The notes: generated from the letters alone by a model not told the origin. DNA of 51,900 nucleotides from Coriobacteriaceae bacterium AM48-5 (GCA_027669525.1 JAQEDJ010000012.1:1-51900); one strand, 5' to 3'; shown: positions 37,293 to 47,866, numbered from the stretch's first letter. Translations and numbers: made by a program.

Positions 37293-39081
37293 CTAAGAGC
37301 GCTTGCGGCTCGCCATGGTGCCTGCGGCGATAGCGGCTGTTCCCGCAAGGACGGTTGCCACGATGGCCGCACCCGAGGTGTCGCCGGTTGCCGCGAGCAC
37401 GCCGGTAGTCTTGGCTTTCGTGATTGAAGCCGCAACGGCCTTGGTCGGCTTTGAGCCTCAGGCTTGGGGTTCTGCTTGGACTCCGCGGGCTTGCTTTCTG
37501 CGGGCTTGGTCTCGTCGGGCTTGGGGTCTTCCGGCTTGGCTACCTCGGGAGGTGCGATGACCATGCTCTTGGCGACAGCTTCGTTATAGGGGGAGTCGAT
37601 CACAGCGTCGCCCGTGCCGATGGCTTGGCCTGCCTCGTAGATGCCGTCACGGAGCTTGCGATAGTCAATGACCTTGCCGCCTTCGGGCGTCTGGATGGCG
37701 GCGTTCTCAATCTTGATGGTGCCGATTGTCTTGCCGTCAGCGCTCATGGCACGGGCAAAGATTGCCGCTGTATCTCCTTCGGCCGTTACCTTGCTGCGGA
37801 TGATCGAGATGACTGCGGGTGTGACGCCCTCGCTGGTCTGGGCGATGATGCCGATGTTCTCGCCTTGGGGCTCGGGGCTCGTCTCACCATCTTGGTTTTC
37901 GCTGTAGGGGATGGGGCCGTCGCCGTTCTCGACATAGCGGGCTATGGCCTTGACAACGGAGTCGCTGATGTAGATGTGGCCACCCTCCTCGTTGGGTCGA
38001 TCGTTTCTGGTGGAGAATGCAGCCGAAACCTCGCCTTCCGCAAACGCGTCCACGGTGGAGCCGTTCTTGACGACGATATCGTCTTGGTAGGTGAAGAGGG
38101 CAATGGCGCCACCGTATCTGCCTTTACTTGCGCGGACTGTCACGTTTGCATGATCGAGTGTGATGCCCTTGTGGGCATAGACGCCATATTCAACACCGTT
38201 TGCGTTGAGGGAGGCGTTTGTGGCTGCGAGGCTGCCCTTGGCCTCGACGGCGGCGTCTTTCTCGGAGCTCGCCTTGACCTGGCTGCCGTCCGAGATATTG
38301 ATGTTGCCGCCGCTCCAAATGGCCTCACCATCAGCTGAGCTTGCCTCGACTGTGCCGCCACCCTTGATGGTGAGGTTCTTGTCGGTTCCGATACCCTTGT
38401 CCTTGGTAGCCCTGGCGGTGACGGCCCCGCTGTCGTCAATCGTGATATTGCCGTTTGCCTGATGCCATCCGATACGCCCGTGGCGTTGACGTTGCCCGAA
38501 CCTTTGATAGCGAGATCGCCCTCGGCGTCGATGGCATCAAACCCAGCGCTCGTGGCGTTGACGGATCCGGCTCCGTCGATGTTGATATTACCCGTGGAGA
38601 GGATAGCGTCCTCAGTGGATGTCACGCTGAGCGTGCTGCCCGCGTCGCCTTGGATATTGAGCTCGGCGTTCTCATTCTTGCCATGAGAAGCCTTGATGCC
38701 TTCGATCCAGTCGGCAGTGACGATGTTGTTTCCCGAGTAATTCACGTTGAGCTTGCCTGCGGCCTGGATCTCGCCGCCGTTATAGTTGTTGAGCTTCAAG
38801 TCGTCGGCGCCGTCCCACGACCAGGTGCCGGTCTCGTTGCCCGCCGCAGTGCCGGCGTTGTATTTGGTTTCGCCGACCTTGACCCATTCCGCCGCGAGCG
38901 AGACGCTCGGCATGAGCAGCGAGCTCACCGTGAGCGCGCACACGGCGCCTACGACGATGCGGCGCGTCACGCGGCGCCAGCTGCTGTGCGCGAGTCCTAT
39001 GCGACGGCGAACGTCGGGTTCGGCAACATGGGTTCCGGCGGTAGTGTCATTGCGTTTGGGGGTCGTGAACAAGGCTGCCAT
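37293..39081 (-). CDS. Sortase-anchored beta-helix surface protein, copy 1 (two frameshifts as read)
   Basis: About 596 aa. Start MAALFTTPKRN at 39081 (GGGAG upstream). A long signal peptide (RRIVVGAVCALTVSSLLMPSVSLAAEW) is followed by about ten ~25-residue repeats of the type GNINIDGAGSVNATSxxxDAI, predicting a right-handed beta-helix like DUF4353/carbohydrate-binding surface proteins. A Pro/Lys/Glu spacer (KPEDPKPDETKPAESKP) then leads to a sorting signal: LAATGD, a hydrophobic stretch AAIVATVLAGTAAIAAGTM and the tail SRKRS. LAxTG is the motif known for class E sortases. Breaks: CC 38458-38459 and CC 37456-37457 each lack one base; restored joins are DGIRANGNITIDD and PEGSKPTKAVAAS. It is a tandem paralogue of 39383-41143. 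Confidence 0.8.
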
Positions 39082-39121
39082 GGTTGCTCCCGTTCTCATA
39101 GGCCTATACGGCTAGATTCAG

Positions 39122-39290
39122 CATATCTGCAGGATGTAGCCGGCGGTAGTGCCGTTTGGAGGGCAAAATGTCCAAAATCCGGAAGAGGAATAAGCTGCGC
39201 ACCTACGCGTTGTCGGGCATTAATCACAAAGCGCGGAGCCGCCTGTTGCGACTCCGCTCGCGTGTGCGCCATACGAGTGCAAACAGGAAA
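39122..39290 (-). promoter_or_regulatory. Duplicated upstream region of surface-protein copy 1
   Basis: The block 39122-39176 (from ATATCTGCAGG to AAATGTCCAAAA) is practically identical to 41183-41237 before copy 2, so it probably holds the promoter. It is followed by a degraded copy (39228-39262) of the hairpin that is perfect at 41289-41325. Confidence 0.6.
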
Positions 39291-39326
39291 CGCCACCGCC
39301 GGAGGGGAGCTCGGCGGTGGCGTTGC
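39288..39326 (-). terminator. Terminator of the second surface-protein cassette
   Basis: AACGCCACCGCCG and CGGCGGTGGCGTT form a perfect 13-bp stem around GAGGGGAGCT. It is the counterpart of 37199-37240. Confidence 0.8.
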
Positions 39327-39382
39327 TAAACGGTGCGCGGACTAGGCGGCTTTAAAAGTGTCGGTTCGTGTATGAAGGGCGT

Positions 39383-41143
39383 CTATGAGCGCTTGCGGCT
39401 CACCACGGCGCCGCGGCGATGGCGGCTGTTCCCGCAAGGGCGGCTGCCACGATGGCTGCGCTCGAGGCGTCGCCGGTCGCTGCGAGTTTGCCGGCGATCT
39501 TGGCTCCCGTGACTGCAACTGCAACGGTCTTGGTCGTCTTCGCGCTCTTAGACTTGGAACCCGGCTTGGTCTCGCCGGGCTTTTCCCCGGGTTTGGTCTC
39601 TTCGGGAGGCGCGATGACCGTGCTCTTGGCGACAGCTTCGTTATAGGGGGAGTCGATCACAGCGTCGCCCGTGCCGATGGTTTGACCCGCCTCGTAGACG
39701 ATGCCGTCGCTGAGTTCTTCCTTGTTGCGATAGTCAATGACCTTGCCGCCTTCAGGCGTCTGGATGGTGGCTCCTTCGATTTCGATGGTGCCAATCGCCT
39801 TACCATCCGCGCTCATGGCAAGGGCGAAGATTGCCGCCGTGTCTCCCTCGGCCGTGACCTTGCTGCGGAGAATCGAGATGGTCGCGGGCGTGATGCCCTC
39901 CTTGGTCCGGGCAAAGATGCCGAAGTTCACGCCCCTGCGCTCAGGGGCGATCTCGCCATCCTGGTCTCCACTGTAGTGGTCGGGGCCGTCGCCGCCGGTC
40001 TCGGCATAGCGGGCTATGGCCTTGACAACGGAGTCGCTGATGTAGATATGGCCACCCGCTTCGCCGGAGTAGAAATTACTGGTGGAGATTGCAACCGAGA
40101 ACCTGCCTTCTGCGAGCGCATCCACAGTCGAGCCGTTCTTGATGACGATGTCGTCCTCATCGGTGAAGAGTGCGCTGACTTCCCCGCCATCTGAGCTTGC
40201 GCGGACCGTCACGGTCGCGCCATCGAGCGTGATGCCCTTGTAGACATAGATGCCATACCCAACGCCACTTGCGTTGAGGGAAGCGTTCGTGACCGTGAGG
40301 CTGTTTTTACCGTCGATGGCGGCGTCTTCCTCGGAGCTTGCCTTGACCTGGCTGCCATCCGAGATCTCGATGTTGCCGTCGGCCCAAATCGCATTGTCTT
40401 TGATAGAGCTTGCCTCTACCTTGCCGCCGCCCTTTATGATGAGGTTCTCGTTAGCATCGATACCCTGATCCTCGGTGGCCTTGGCGGTGACGGTTCCGCT
40501 GTTGTCGATCGTGATGTTGCCGTCGGCCCTGATGCCATCCGAATCGCCCGTGGCGTTAACGTTTCCCGAGCCCTTGATGGCGACATCGCCCCCGGCATCG
40601 ATGGCATCGTGCTCGGTGCTCGTGGCGTTGACAGTGCCAGCGCCGTCGATGTTGATGTTGCCGACGGAAGTGATGGCGTCACGAGAAGATGCCACGTTGA
40701 GCGTGCTGGACGCGTCGCCTGAATATTAAGCTCGGCGTTCTCGTTCGCGCCATCCTTAACCTTGATGCCGCGGCCGTCGTCGTTAGTGACGGTGTTGTTG
40801 CCCTCGTAGCTCACGTTGAGCTTGCCCGCTGCCTCGATCGCGCCGCCGTTATAGCCGTTGAGCTCATGTCGTCGGCGCCGTCCCAGGCCCAGGTGCCGGC
40901 CTCGTCGCCTGCTGCAGTGTTGTACTGAGTGCCGCCGACGTTGACCCACTCGGCCGCGAGTGAGACGCTCGGCATGAGCAGCGAGCTTGCCGTGAGCGCG
41001 CATACGGCGCCCACGACGATGCGGTGTGTCACGCGGCGCCAGCTGCCGTGTGCGAGCAGCGTGCGACGGCGTGCGTCGGGCTCGATAAAATGGGCTCCAG
41101 AGGTTTTGTCATTGCGCTTGGGGGTCGTGAACAGGGCGGCCAT
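39383..41143 (-). CDS. Sortase-anchored beta-helix surface protein, copy 2 (three frameshifts as read)
   Basis: About 587 aa from 41143 (MAALFTTPKRNDKTSG), with the same layout as copy 1: signal peptide (RIVVGAVCALTASSLLMPSVSLAAEW), a beta-helix of GNINIDGAGTVNATSTEHDAI-type repeats, a GGHIYISDSVVKAIARYAE block shared almost unchanged with copy 1, a Lys/Pro spacer, then LAATGD, hydrophobic AAIVAAALAGTAAIAA and SRKRS. Breaks: T 40864 (TT expected), CC 40718-40719 (CCC) and C 39406 (CC). All three losses sum to a corrected length divisible by three. Predicted to be covalently attached to the cell wall by a sortase; ligand unknown. Confidence 0.8.
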
Positions 41144-41179
41144 GGTTGCTCCCATCCTCATAGGGCCTATGCGATTACG

Positions 41180-41325
41180 CCCAGCATATCTGCAGGATGT
41201 AGCCGGCGGTAGTGCCGTTTGGAGGGCAAAATGTCCAAAACTTGGGAAGCAATACATCGCGCGTCCGTGCGTTGCCTGGCTTTAAAAGAAAAGCGCGGAG
41301 CCGCTCGATGCGACTCCGCGCTTTT
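41180..41325 (-). promoter_or_regulatory. Upstream region and terminator hairpin of surface-protein copy 2
   Basis: It contains the ~55-bp block conserved before copy 1. Further upstream (41289-41325) lies AAAAGCGCGGAG...CTCCGCGCTTTT, a perfect 12-bp stem ending in T on both strands. The hairpin also ends the purine permease gene that stops at 41352. Confidence 0.7.
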
Positions 41326-41351
41326 GTGTTCTGCTTTGGCAGACTGTGCCG

Positions 41352-42662
41352 TTACGCCACGAAGAAGTAGACGAGGAAGGCAAGGGCTGCAATCCACATG
41401 AGCGGCTTGATCTTGGAGGCCTCGCCCTTAAAGAGCGCGACGATCACGTAGGCGATAAAGCCCAGGCCAATGCCGGCAGAGATGGAGTAGGTGAAGGGTA
41501 CGCCGGCGACAATCATGAACGCCGGGAAACCCTGCGACACGTCGGACCAGTCGATCTCGGAGGCCTCGCTCATCATGAGGTAGCCAACGTAGACCAGAGC
41601 ACCGCAGGTGGCGGCGCTGGAAACGATGGTGACGATGGGGGAGAAGAACGCGGCGAGAATGAACAGCACGCCGGTGGTGACGGAGGTGAGGCCCGTGCGG
41701 CCACCGTCGGCGGCGCCGGAAGTGGACTCGACGAAGGTGGTGATGGAGGAGACGCCCATGAAACCGCCCACAGCAGCGGCGGCGGAGTCGACGATCAGGA
41801 TCTCCTTGATATTCTCGACGTTGCCGTCGTCGGTGAGGAACTCGCCCTGCTTGGCCACGGCCATCGCGGTGCCCATGGTGTCGAAGAAGTCACTCATGAG
41901 CAGCGAGAACGAGATGACGAGGAGCGTGGGGTCGGTAAGGACCTTGACGATGGCGGGCACGCCGCCGGCGTCGGCGATGGGGCCGCCGATGCTCGAGAAG
42001 TCGAGCGGGGCGATGATGCCGGTCGGAGCCTGGGTCACACCCAGGGGGATACCGGCGATAACGGCGACGATGATGCCGATGAGCAGCGAGCCGGGGACGT
42101 TGCGGCAGGCGAGGGCGACCGTCACCAGGATGGAGATGATGCCGACGATGAAGGTGGGGGAGGTGATGTCGCCCAGACCGACGAGTGTACCGGCGCCAGC
42201 GGTGATAATGCCGGCATCGCACAGGCCAATCATGGCGATGAACAGGCCCAGACCCACCGAGATGGCGTGACGCAGGACAACCGGGATGGCGTCCATGATG
42301 GCCTCGCGCAGGCCACAAAGCACGAGCAGCAAGATGACGACGCCCTCAAGGAAGATGACGCTCATGGCCACGTGCCAGTCACCGCCGCAGACGGTGGTGG
42401 TGATTCCAGCGATCATCGCGTTGACGCCTAAGCCCGACGCGCAGGCGAGCGGGCGGTTGGCGAAGATGCCCATGCAGATGGTCATGATGCCGGCGCCCAG
42501 GCAGGTGGCGCAGGCGAGCGCTCCCGCATCGATGCCAGCGCCCGAGAGCACCGCGGGGTTGACGGCGATGATGTAGGCCATCGCCAGGAATGTTGTCAGT
42601 CCAGCGCGGAGTTCGGTCCCGATTGTGGACTTGCGCTCACTGACGTGAAATAGTTCGTCCAT
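41352..42662 (-). CDS. Adenine/guanine/hypoxanthine permease (AzgA-like, NCS2-like)
   Basis: 436 aa, intact. The start at 42662 (MDELFHVSERKSTIGTELRAGLTTFLAMAYIIAVNP) has AAGGAAAGGG upstream. The opening block, with a TFLAMAYII-NP signature, is diagnostic for the AzgA/PbuG group. MSDFFDTMGTAMAVAKQGEFL and FMGVSSITTFVESTSGAADGGRTGLTSVTTG are the conserved substrate-site regions. It imports purine bases with protons. No purine riboswitch is visible upstream. It is divergent from a peptide-deformylase-like gene. Confidence 0.9.
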   Translation of the reverse strand: MDELFHVSERKSTIGTELRAGLTTFLAMAYIIAVNPAVLSGAGIDAGALACATCLGAGIMTICMGIFANRPLACASGLGVNAMIAGITTTVCGGDWHVAMSVIFLEGVVILLLVLCGLREAIMDAIPVVLRHAISVGLGLFIAMIGLCDAGIITAGAGTLVGLGDITSPTFIVGIISILVTVALACRNVPGSLLIGIIVAVIAGIPLGVTQAPTGIIAPLDFSSIGGPIADAGGVPAIVKVLTDPTLLVISFSLLMSDFFDTMGTAMAVAKQGEFLTDDGNVENIKEILIVDSAAAAVGGFMGVSSITTFVESTSGAADGGRTGLTSVTTGVLFILAAFFSPIVTIVSSAATCGALVYVGYLMMSEASEIDWSDVSQGFPAFMIVAGVPFTYSISAGIGLGFIAYVIVALFKGEASKIKPLMWIAALAFLVYFFVA

Positions 42663-42855
42663 GCATACCCTTTCCTTGTTCGGCCCCGAGTTTAGGCCGA
42701 TTGACACGAACTCACCCACTATATCGCCTTTGTGAAGTTGGTGTTCCTCACATGTTGATGTTCGGCGGTTTGTAACGGACGGGCGGTATCTTTCGCATGA
42801 AATTGTGTAGGTACCGTATACTTAAGCGGTTACAACGACCCCTATGGAGGAACGT

Positions 42856-43275
42856 ATGATTAAAGAGCTCTGCCGCGACGAGGCTATCCTGTCTCAGCGT
42901 TGCGAGGTTGCGACTGTCGAGGACGAGTCGGTCGCTCAGGATCTGATTGATACCATCAAGTCGCTCGATGATGCCGGCTGCTTGGCCGCCAACCAGATCG
43001 GCGTCACCAAGAAGGTCTGCGTCTATCTGGACGACGCCGGCGAGCCCCACGTACTCTACAACCCCCGTCTGGTGTTTGGCCTGGGCGCCAGCAAGATGGA
43101 GGAGAGCTGCCTGACGCACGAGGAGGTCACCAAGTCCACGCGCTATATCAAGTGCAAGGTTGCTTATGACGTGATCGTTGACGGCAAGATGCGCGAGCGC
43201 AAGCAGGACTTCGTCGGCTTCGAGGCGCAGATGGTCCAGCATATGATCGATCACTGTCTTGGAAAGTTGGTCTAA
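42856..43275 (+). CDS. Peptide-deformylase-like protein with altered catalytic motif
   Basis: 139 aa; the ATG at 42856 is chosen because GGAGG precedes it. Motif 1 is GCLAANQIG (normal GxGxAAxQxG). Motif 2 is EESCLT where EGCLS is usual. Motif 3 is QHMIDHCLG where active enzymes have HEIDH. The metal ligands (Cys and both His) remain, but the general-base Glu is Met. Either a non-hydrolytic relative or an altered activity. A second family member lies at 50607-51017 with an intact HEIDH. The name by fold is secure, the activity is not. Confidence 0.8.
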   Translation: MIKELCRDEAILSQRCEVATVEDESVAQDLIDTIKSLDDAGCLAANQIGVTKKVCVYLDDAGEPHVLYNPRLVFGLGASKMEESCLTHEEVTKSTRYIKCKVAYDVIVDGKMRERKQDFVGFEAQMVQHMIDHCLGKLV

Positions 43276-43406
43276 GGGGACCAAAGCACCACACTTCGTC
43301 TCTTATGGTCCGGGCGTGACATTGTTGCCATGTCCGGGCTTTTGTGTTTAGCGCCTTTTTGTTTGGTGACAATAACCTTAGCAGGAACGTAAAGCTAGGA
43401 GGCGCT

Positions 43407-44371
43407 ATGTGTACGAGCATTCGATTTACCGATAATTCTGGCCACATGTATCTAGGCCGCAACCTCGACTGGAGCTTTGACTACGGCCAACAGGTTCGCG
43501 TGATGCCGCGCGGGTTCCACATTCCGTATTCGTTTATCGACGACGCGACAGCGGCACACGCGGTGATCGGTATGTGCATCGATTACAAGAACTATCCCAT
43601 GTTTTTCGATTGCGGTAACGATGCGGGTCTGGCTGTGGCGGGGCTCAACTTTCCCGGTTATGCCGAGTATGCCAAGGGGCCGGTTGATGGAAAGACCAAT
43701 ATCGCGGCCTATGAGTTTCCCCTGTGGGTGGCAGCGACGTTCTCGACGGTCGATGAGGTCGAGGCCGCGCTGCGCGATACGGTGATTGTTGCCAAATCTG
43801 CAGGAGAGGGGCTGGGCGTGTCGCTGCTCCATTGGATTATCGGCGACAGCCAGCGCAGCATCGTGGTCGAGATGATGGCTGACGGCCTGCATGTATACGA
43901 CGATCCGGTCGACACCCTTGCCAATCAGCCCACCTTCCCGTGGCACATGGAAAACCTGCGCACCTATATCACGGCCACAAGCGATTTTCCGCAGACGGCG
44001 ACATGGCGTGGCGCCGAGCTCAAGCCTATGGCGCGGGTGCCGGCATGCGCGGTATTCCGGGTGACTGCTATTCGCCGAGCCGTTTTGTAAAGGCGTCGTA
44101 CCTCAATGCCAATTACCCGCAAAAGGAGAGCGAGACCGAAAACGTCGTCCGCATGTTCCGTTCACTCGAGGGCGTGGTGATGATTGAAGGGGCGTCCAGG
44201 ATGGGCGATGGCAAGTTCGAGAAGACTATCTATACCGGATGCTTTAGCGCGCGCACGGGCAATTATTACTACGCGATGTATGGGGATCCGTCGATTCGCT
44301 ACGTGAGCCTGATGGATGCCGAGGGCGCGAGCCCCGATAGGCTCGTGGTTCCCGAGCCGCGTCGTTCGTAG
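43407..44371 (+). CDS. bsh: Choloylglycine hydrolase / bile salt hydrolase (one frameshift as read)
   Basis: About 321 aa, Ntn-hydrolase. The protein begins M-C-T-S-I-R; Met removal exposes the Cys2 nucleophile. Conserved residues: LGRNLDWSFDYG (Arg, Asp), GLAVAGLNFPGYAEY (the Asn-Phe-Pro typical of bile salt hydrolases rather than penicillin V acylases), LGVSLLHWIIGD, SIVVEMM and ASRMGDGKFEKTIYTGCF. A lost C at 44025-44026 breaks the C-terminal third; restored it reads LKPYGAGAGMRGIPGDCYSPSRFVK. The RBS AGGAGG is six bases before ATG. It cleaves taurine/glycine from conjugated bile acids in the cytoplasm, which points to a gut habitat. Confidence 0.88.
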
Positions 44372-44393
44372 CCGATAGCTTTACTGCAATGCA

Positions 44394-44430
44394 AAGCGGC
44401 CTGCATCTCCCGTGAGGTGCAGGGCCGCTG
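44394..44430. terminator. Bidirectional hairpin between bile salt hydrolase and Kup genes
   Basis: AGCGGCC-TGCATCTC pairs with GAGGTGCAGGGCCGCT, with one unpaired base in the longer arm. It lies between two convergent genes. Confidence 0.65.
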
Positions 44431-44449
44431 TCGTTGATACGCGACGTCG

Positions 44450-46697
44450 CTAGAAGTTGGCGTCGTTGAGTTGTTCGCTCTCGAGGCCGTCGAGCTGTTG
44501 CTGTTCGGGCGTATCGGCGACGCTCTCGAGCAACTCGGTGGGGTCGACGTTCATGTTCCTGCCGGCTTCGTTGCCGTTGACCAGGTCGTCCGAGAAGATA
44601 TCGACTTCCATTTCCTCGGCTTCCTCGATCTGGACTTCGAGCGGCACATGGGTGCGTACGAGTTTGACCGCCGGGCGCATGCGGGCAAAGAGGGGCACGT
44701 ACTCGATGATGATGGCCGAGTTCTCAAGACCGTACCAGCGTGCCGGGCTTCCGCAGGCGCGGCGGACGGCGTACTTGATGGCCATCACGCGGTGGTCGTT
44801 GCGGTTGATGTCCGTTTCGGGGGCAAGCATCTTGCGCAGCATGCAAAAGCGGAAGTCGCCCACGTTGCCGCGTGTCTCGTAGATGGAGTAGGTGTGATGC
44901 TGCGGCGGCAGCTCGCCCGATGCCATCAAGTCGCCGACGATCTGGCGCAGATAGGCGTTGATGCGCTGGTTGACCTTAAAGCCCAGGTCCAGGCGTACGC
45001 GGAACAAAAAGTCCGTGCCAAAGGTCTCGACGGAATACTCGTGCGTATAGGGCTCATCGGTAACGTGTACGTTGATGAACCAGTATGCCTTGGCGCGCTT
45101 GGGATGTTTGTCCAGGATGGAATAGAGCACGTCGCGGTCGAGTGTGAGCGGGTCGGGGCTGTTGGTGAGAAATACCAGATTGTCGGCGAGCACGGGATAG
45201 GTCTCGTCATTGCGCAGGCGATTGAGCTGGTCGATGTACTTGGAGACGGGCAGCAGAATCGTCTGCGTGCGCTCGATGGCGGTGCCGCGACGCCACACAT
45301 ACATAAGGCCAAACAGCAGTGCGGCCAAGAAGATCATCACATAGCCGCCGTCAAAGAACATGGTGAGGCACGAGGCGAAAAAGCACAGCTCAATGGCGCC
45401 GAAGAGCAGGGCGAAGACGCAGGCGCCCAGCTTGTGCTTGAGAATGCCGGCGATATAGCTCGTCAAAAGCGTGGTGGTCATAAGCATGGTCACGGTAATG
45501 GCGAGGCCGTAGGCACTCTCCATGCGCTCGGAGTTTTGGAACAGCAGCACGATGAAGATGCAGCCGACCCACATGATGTTATTGACGAGCGGAATATAGA
45601 GCTGGCCCTTGGTGTCGCTGGGGTAGTGGATGCGCAGGTGCGGCATAAGGTTGAGACGCGTTGCCTCGGATACCAGCGAGAACGAGCCGGTGATGAGCGC
45701 CTGTGAGGCGATGATGGCCGCCACGGCCGAAAGCACGATGGCAAAGGGGCGTAGGGGCTCGGGGAGCATCATATAGAACGGGTTGACGATATCCATCGCG
45801 AGCATCTGGGGGTTGGAGTTATTGGCGAGTAGCCAAGCTCCCTGACCCAGATAGTTGAGGATAAGGCCGCCTTAACAAATGGCCAGGATGCATAGATGTT
45901 TGCCTTGCCCACGTGGCCCATGTCCGAGTAGAGCGCTTCGGCACCGGTTGTCGACAGGAAGACAAAGCCGAGCACCATAATGCCCGAATGGTTGATGGGC
46001 GAGAACAGGAACATAATGCCGCGGATGGGGTTGAGCGCGCGCAAGATGGACAGGTTGTCGAGCATGTTGAACAGACCGGCGCCTGCCAGGAACAGGAACC
46101 ACAGCGTCATGAGCGGGCCGAAGAGCTTGCCGATTGACGAGGTACCGGCGCGCTGCATGGCAAATAGGCCGCAGATAATGATGATGGTGATGATGATGAC
46201 GTTGGTCTGGCCGTCGCCCAGCAGCGCATGGCCCCATTCGATGGTGCGCAGACCCTCGATGGCTGTGGTGACCGTGACGGCGGGGGTGAGGATGCCGTCG
46301 GCAAGCAGTGCCGCACCGCCGATCATGGCGGGCAGAATCAGCATGGTGCCACCTTGCGTACGAGGCTGAACAGGGCGAAGATGCCGCCTTCGTTGTGGTT
46401 GTCGGCCTTCATGGCGATTATCACGTACTTGACCGTGGTCACGAGCGTCATGGTCCAGATGACGAGCGAAAGCGCGCCCAGGATCATGTCCTCGCTGACG
46501 GTACCGATGCCGCCGTTGTTGGCGACGATTGATTTCATGGTGTACATGGGGCTCGTGCCGATGTCGCCATAGACGACGCCGAGCGTTACGAGCAGCATGC
46601 CAGCGGAGAGGGGGATGGCTCCGTGCCCGCCTTGCCCGCGCTGGTCTTGGAGGTTTGCCTCCAGTTTGTTGTGTGCCACGAGGACTCCCTTAGACAT
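44450..46697 (-). CDS. kup: Kup-family potassium uptake transporter (two frameshifts as read)
   Basis: About 749 aa. N-terminal TM region: [26 protein letters not shown], the Kup signature GDIGTSP. Next blocks are [40 protein letters not shown] and [27 protein letters not shown] large C-terminal cytoplasmic domain is rich in Glu/Asp ([15 protein letters not shown]). Breaks: C 46342 (restored [14 protein letters not shown]) and GG 45865-45866 (restored [23 protein letters not shown]). Proton-coupled K+ uptake at low external K+. No c-di-AMP riboswitch was recognised upstream. The start at 46697 has a weak RBS. Confidence 0.9.
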
Positions 46698-46778
46698 CCG
46701 GTTATCTGTCTAGGACAAAAAACTTTATGCCGTCTTTATACATACAAGAGCAGTTTGGCACATCGGGTTATTTTAGAC

Positions 46779-46802
46779 AATAATCCTCAGCTGGGGATTA
46801 TT
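46779..46802. promoter_or_regulatory. 24-bp near-perfect palindrome upstream of kup
   Basis: AATAATCCTCAG and CTGGGGATTATT pair except for one wobble. It lies about 80 bp upstream of the kup start and 35 bp after the EamA stop. No T-run follows on the minus strand, so it could be an operator or a weak terminator. Confidence 0.4.
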
Positions 46803-46836
46803 TATCTACGCAGGTAGCATTTCAAAGCAGGGGCTT

Positions 46837-47748
46837 TTAAGCACGTGCTGTCTGGGCGATGCCAGCCTTGGCGTTTGCGCGTTTGCCGGCGAGTTCGCAA
46901 AAAATCGCGCCGCCGATGATAAGCGCGGCGCCCATCAGGCGGACCGGTGTTATGGCTTCACCCAAAAGGGCGGCCGAGAACACGACCGCCGAAAGCGGCT
47001 CGAGGTAGCCGACGACGGCGACGGTCTGGACGGGCAGCTTGGCGACGGCGCTAAAGTAGAGCAGGCAACCAATGCCGGTGTTGACGACGCCGAGCATAGC
47101 GACGGCGCGCCAATCAATGCTGGCGGCGACGCCGGCGGACGGGAACGAGGGAGCGCCCTGCGTGATGAGCGTGAGGGCCAGTGCGGTCACAAAGGCGGCG
47201 CTCACTTGGAGTGCGGAGTTCTCGAGGCCCTCGATGTGCGGCGCACCCTTGCTGGCGATGACCATCAATGCATAGCAGAAGGCCGAGGCGATTCCACAGA
47301 CGATGCCCGCAATGGGCATATTGCCGCCTAGACCTTGCGCTGCAATGAGAAAAGCACCGCAGGCGACGGCGACAAAGCCAGCGATTTTGCCGCCGGTCAG
47401 CTTTTCGCCAAAAATGAGCGGGGAGAGGGCCATAACGATGATGGGGCCACAGTAATACAACAGCGAGGAGATACCAACGCCGATCGTCTGATAGGCGCGG
47501 AACAGGAAAATCCAGCTGGCGCCCAGCGCGGCGCCCGAGACGATGAGCGCTGCGGCCTCGCGGGGGCGAGACGGAGCCTGCAGGTTATGGCACTTGGTTA
47601 TGAAGAGGATGGCGGCAAGGGTGAGAGCGCCCAAAAACGTGCGCAACAGTACGATATCGGAGCTCGGCAGCGCGATGGCAGCGGCGATGATGCCGTTGGA
47701 GCCAAACAATAGCAATGCTGCTAAGTACGTAAACAATCCGTTGTTCAT
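46837..47748 (-). CDS. EamA/DMT-family transporter
   Basis: 303 aa, intact, ten TM segments in two EamA repeats. It begins NNGLFTYLAALLLFGSNGIIAAAIAL; the second repeat starts near GIVCGIASAFCYALMVIASKG, with the conserved GYLEPLSAVVFSAALLGE at ~245-262. It is divergent from a LysR regulator, as in the pair at 5927/6987. The substrate is unknown; an exporter role is inferred from the family. Confidence 0.88.
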   Translation of the reverse strand: MNNGLFTYLAALLLFGSNGIIAAAIALPSSDIVLLRTFLGALTLAAILFITKCHNLQAPSRPREAAALIVSGAALGASWIFLFRAYQTIGVGISSLLYYCGPIIVMALSPLIFGEKLTGGKIAGFVAVACGAFLIAAQGLGGNMPIAGIVCGIASAFCYALMVIASKGAPHIEGLENSALQVSAAFVTALALTLITQGAPSFPSAGVAASIDWRAVAMLGVVNTGIGCLLYFSAVAKLPVQTVAVVGYLEPLSAVVFSAALLGEAITPVRLMGAALIIGGAIFCELAGKRANAKAGIAQTARA

Positions 47749-47777
47749 GTGCTGACATCCCCTCTATATCCGAGCAT

Positions 47778-47794
47778 GTTCACTATGGGTGAAC
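47778..47794. promoter_or_regulatory. Inverted repeat, candidate LysR operator
   Basis: GTTCAC-N5-GTGAAC, perfect, between the divergent EamA and LysR genes. A second 19-bp inverted repeat, ACATGA-N7-TCATGT (47831-47849), lies nearer the LysR start. A consensus -10 TATAAT (47816-47821) on the plus strand lies between them. Confidence 0.5.
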
Positions 47795-47866
47795 TGGCTT
47801 TAGAAGAAAAGCGAATATAATGCATGGATAACATGACAAAAACTCATGTAAAGGTGGAGGGGTGCC

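Noticed and set aside
42663..42855. Purine riboswitch upstream of the AzgA-like permease
   Set aside because: The conserved loop-loop sequences and TATA...ATA P1 pattern are not found on the minus strand.
46698..46836. c-di-AMP (ydaO) riboswitch upstream of kup
   Set aside because: The gap is only 139 bp and the conserved aptamer blocks are absent; only a short palindrome is present.
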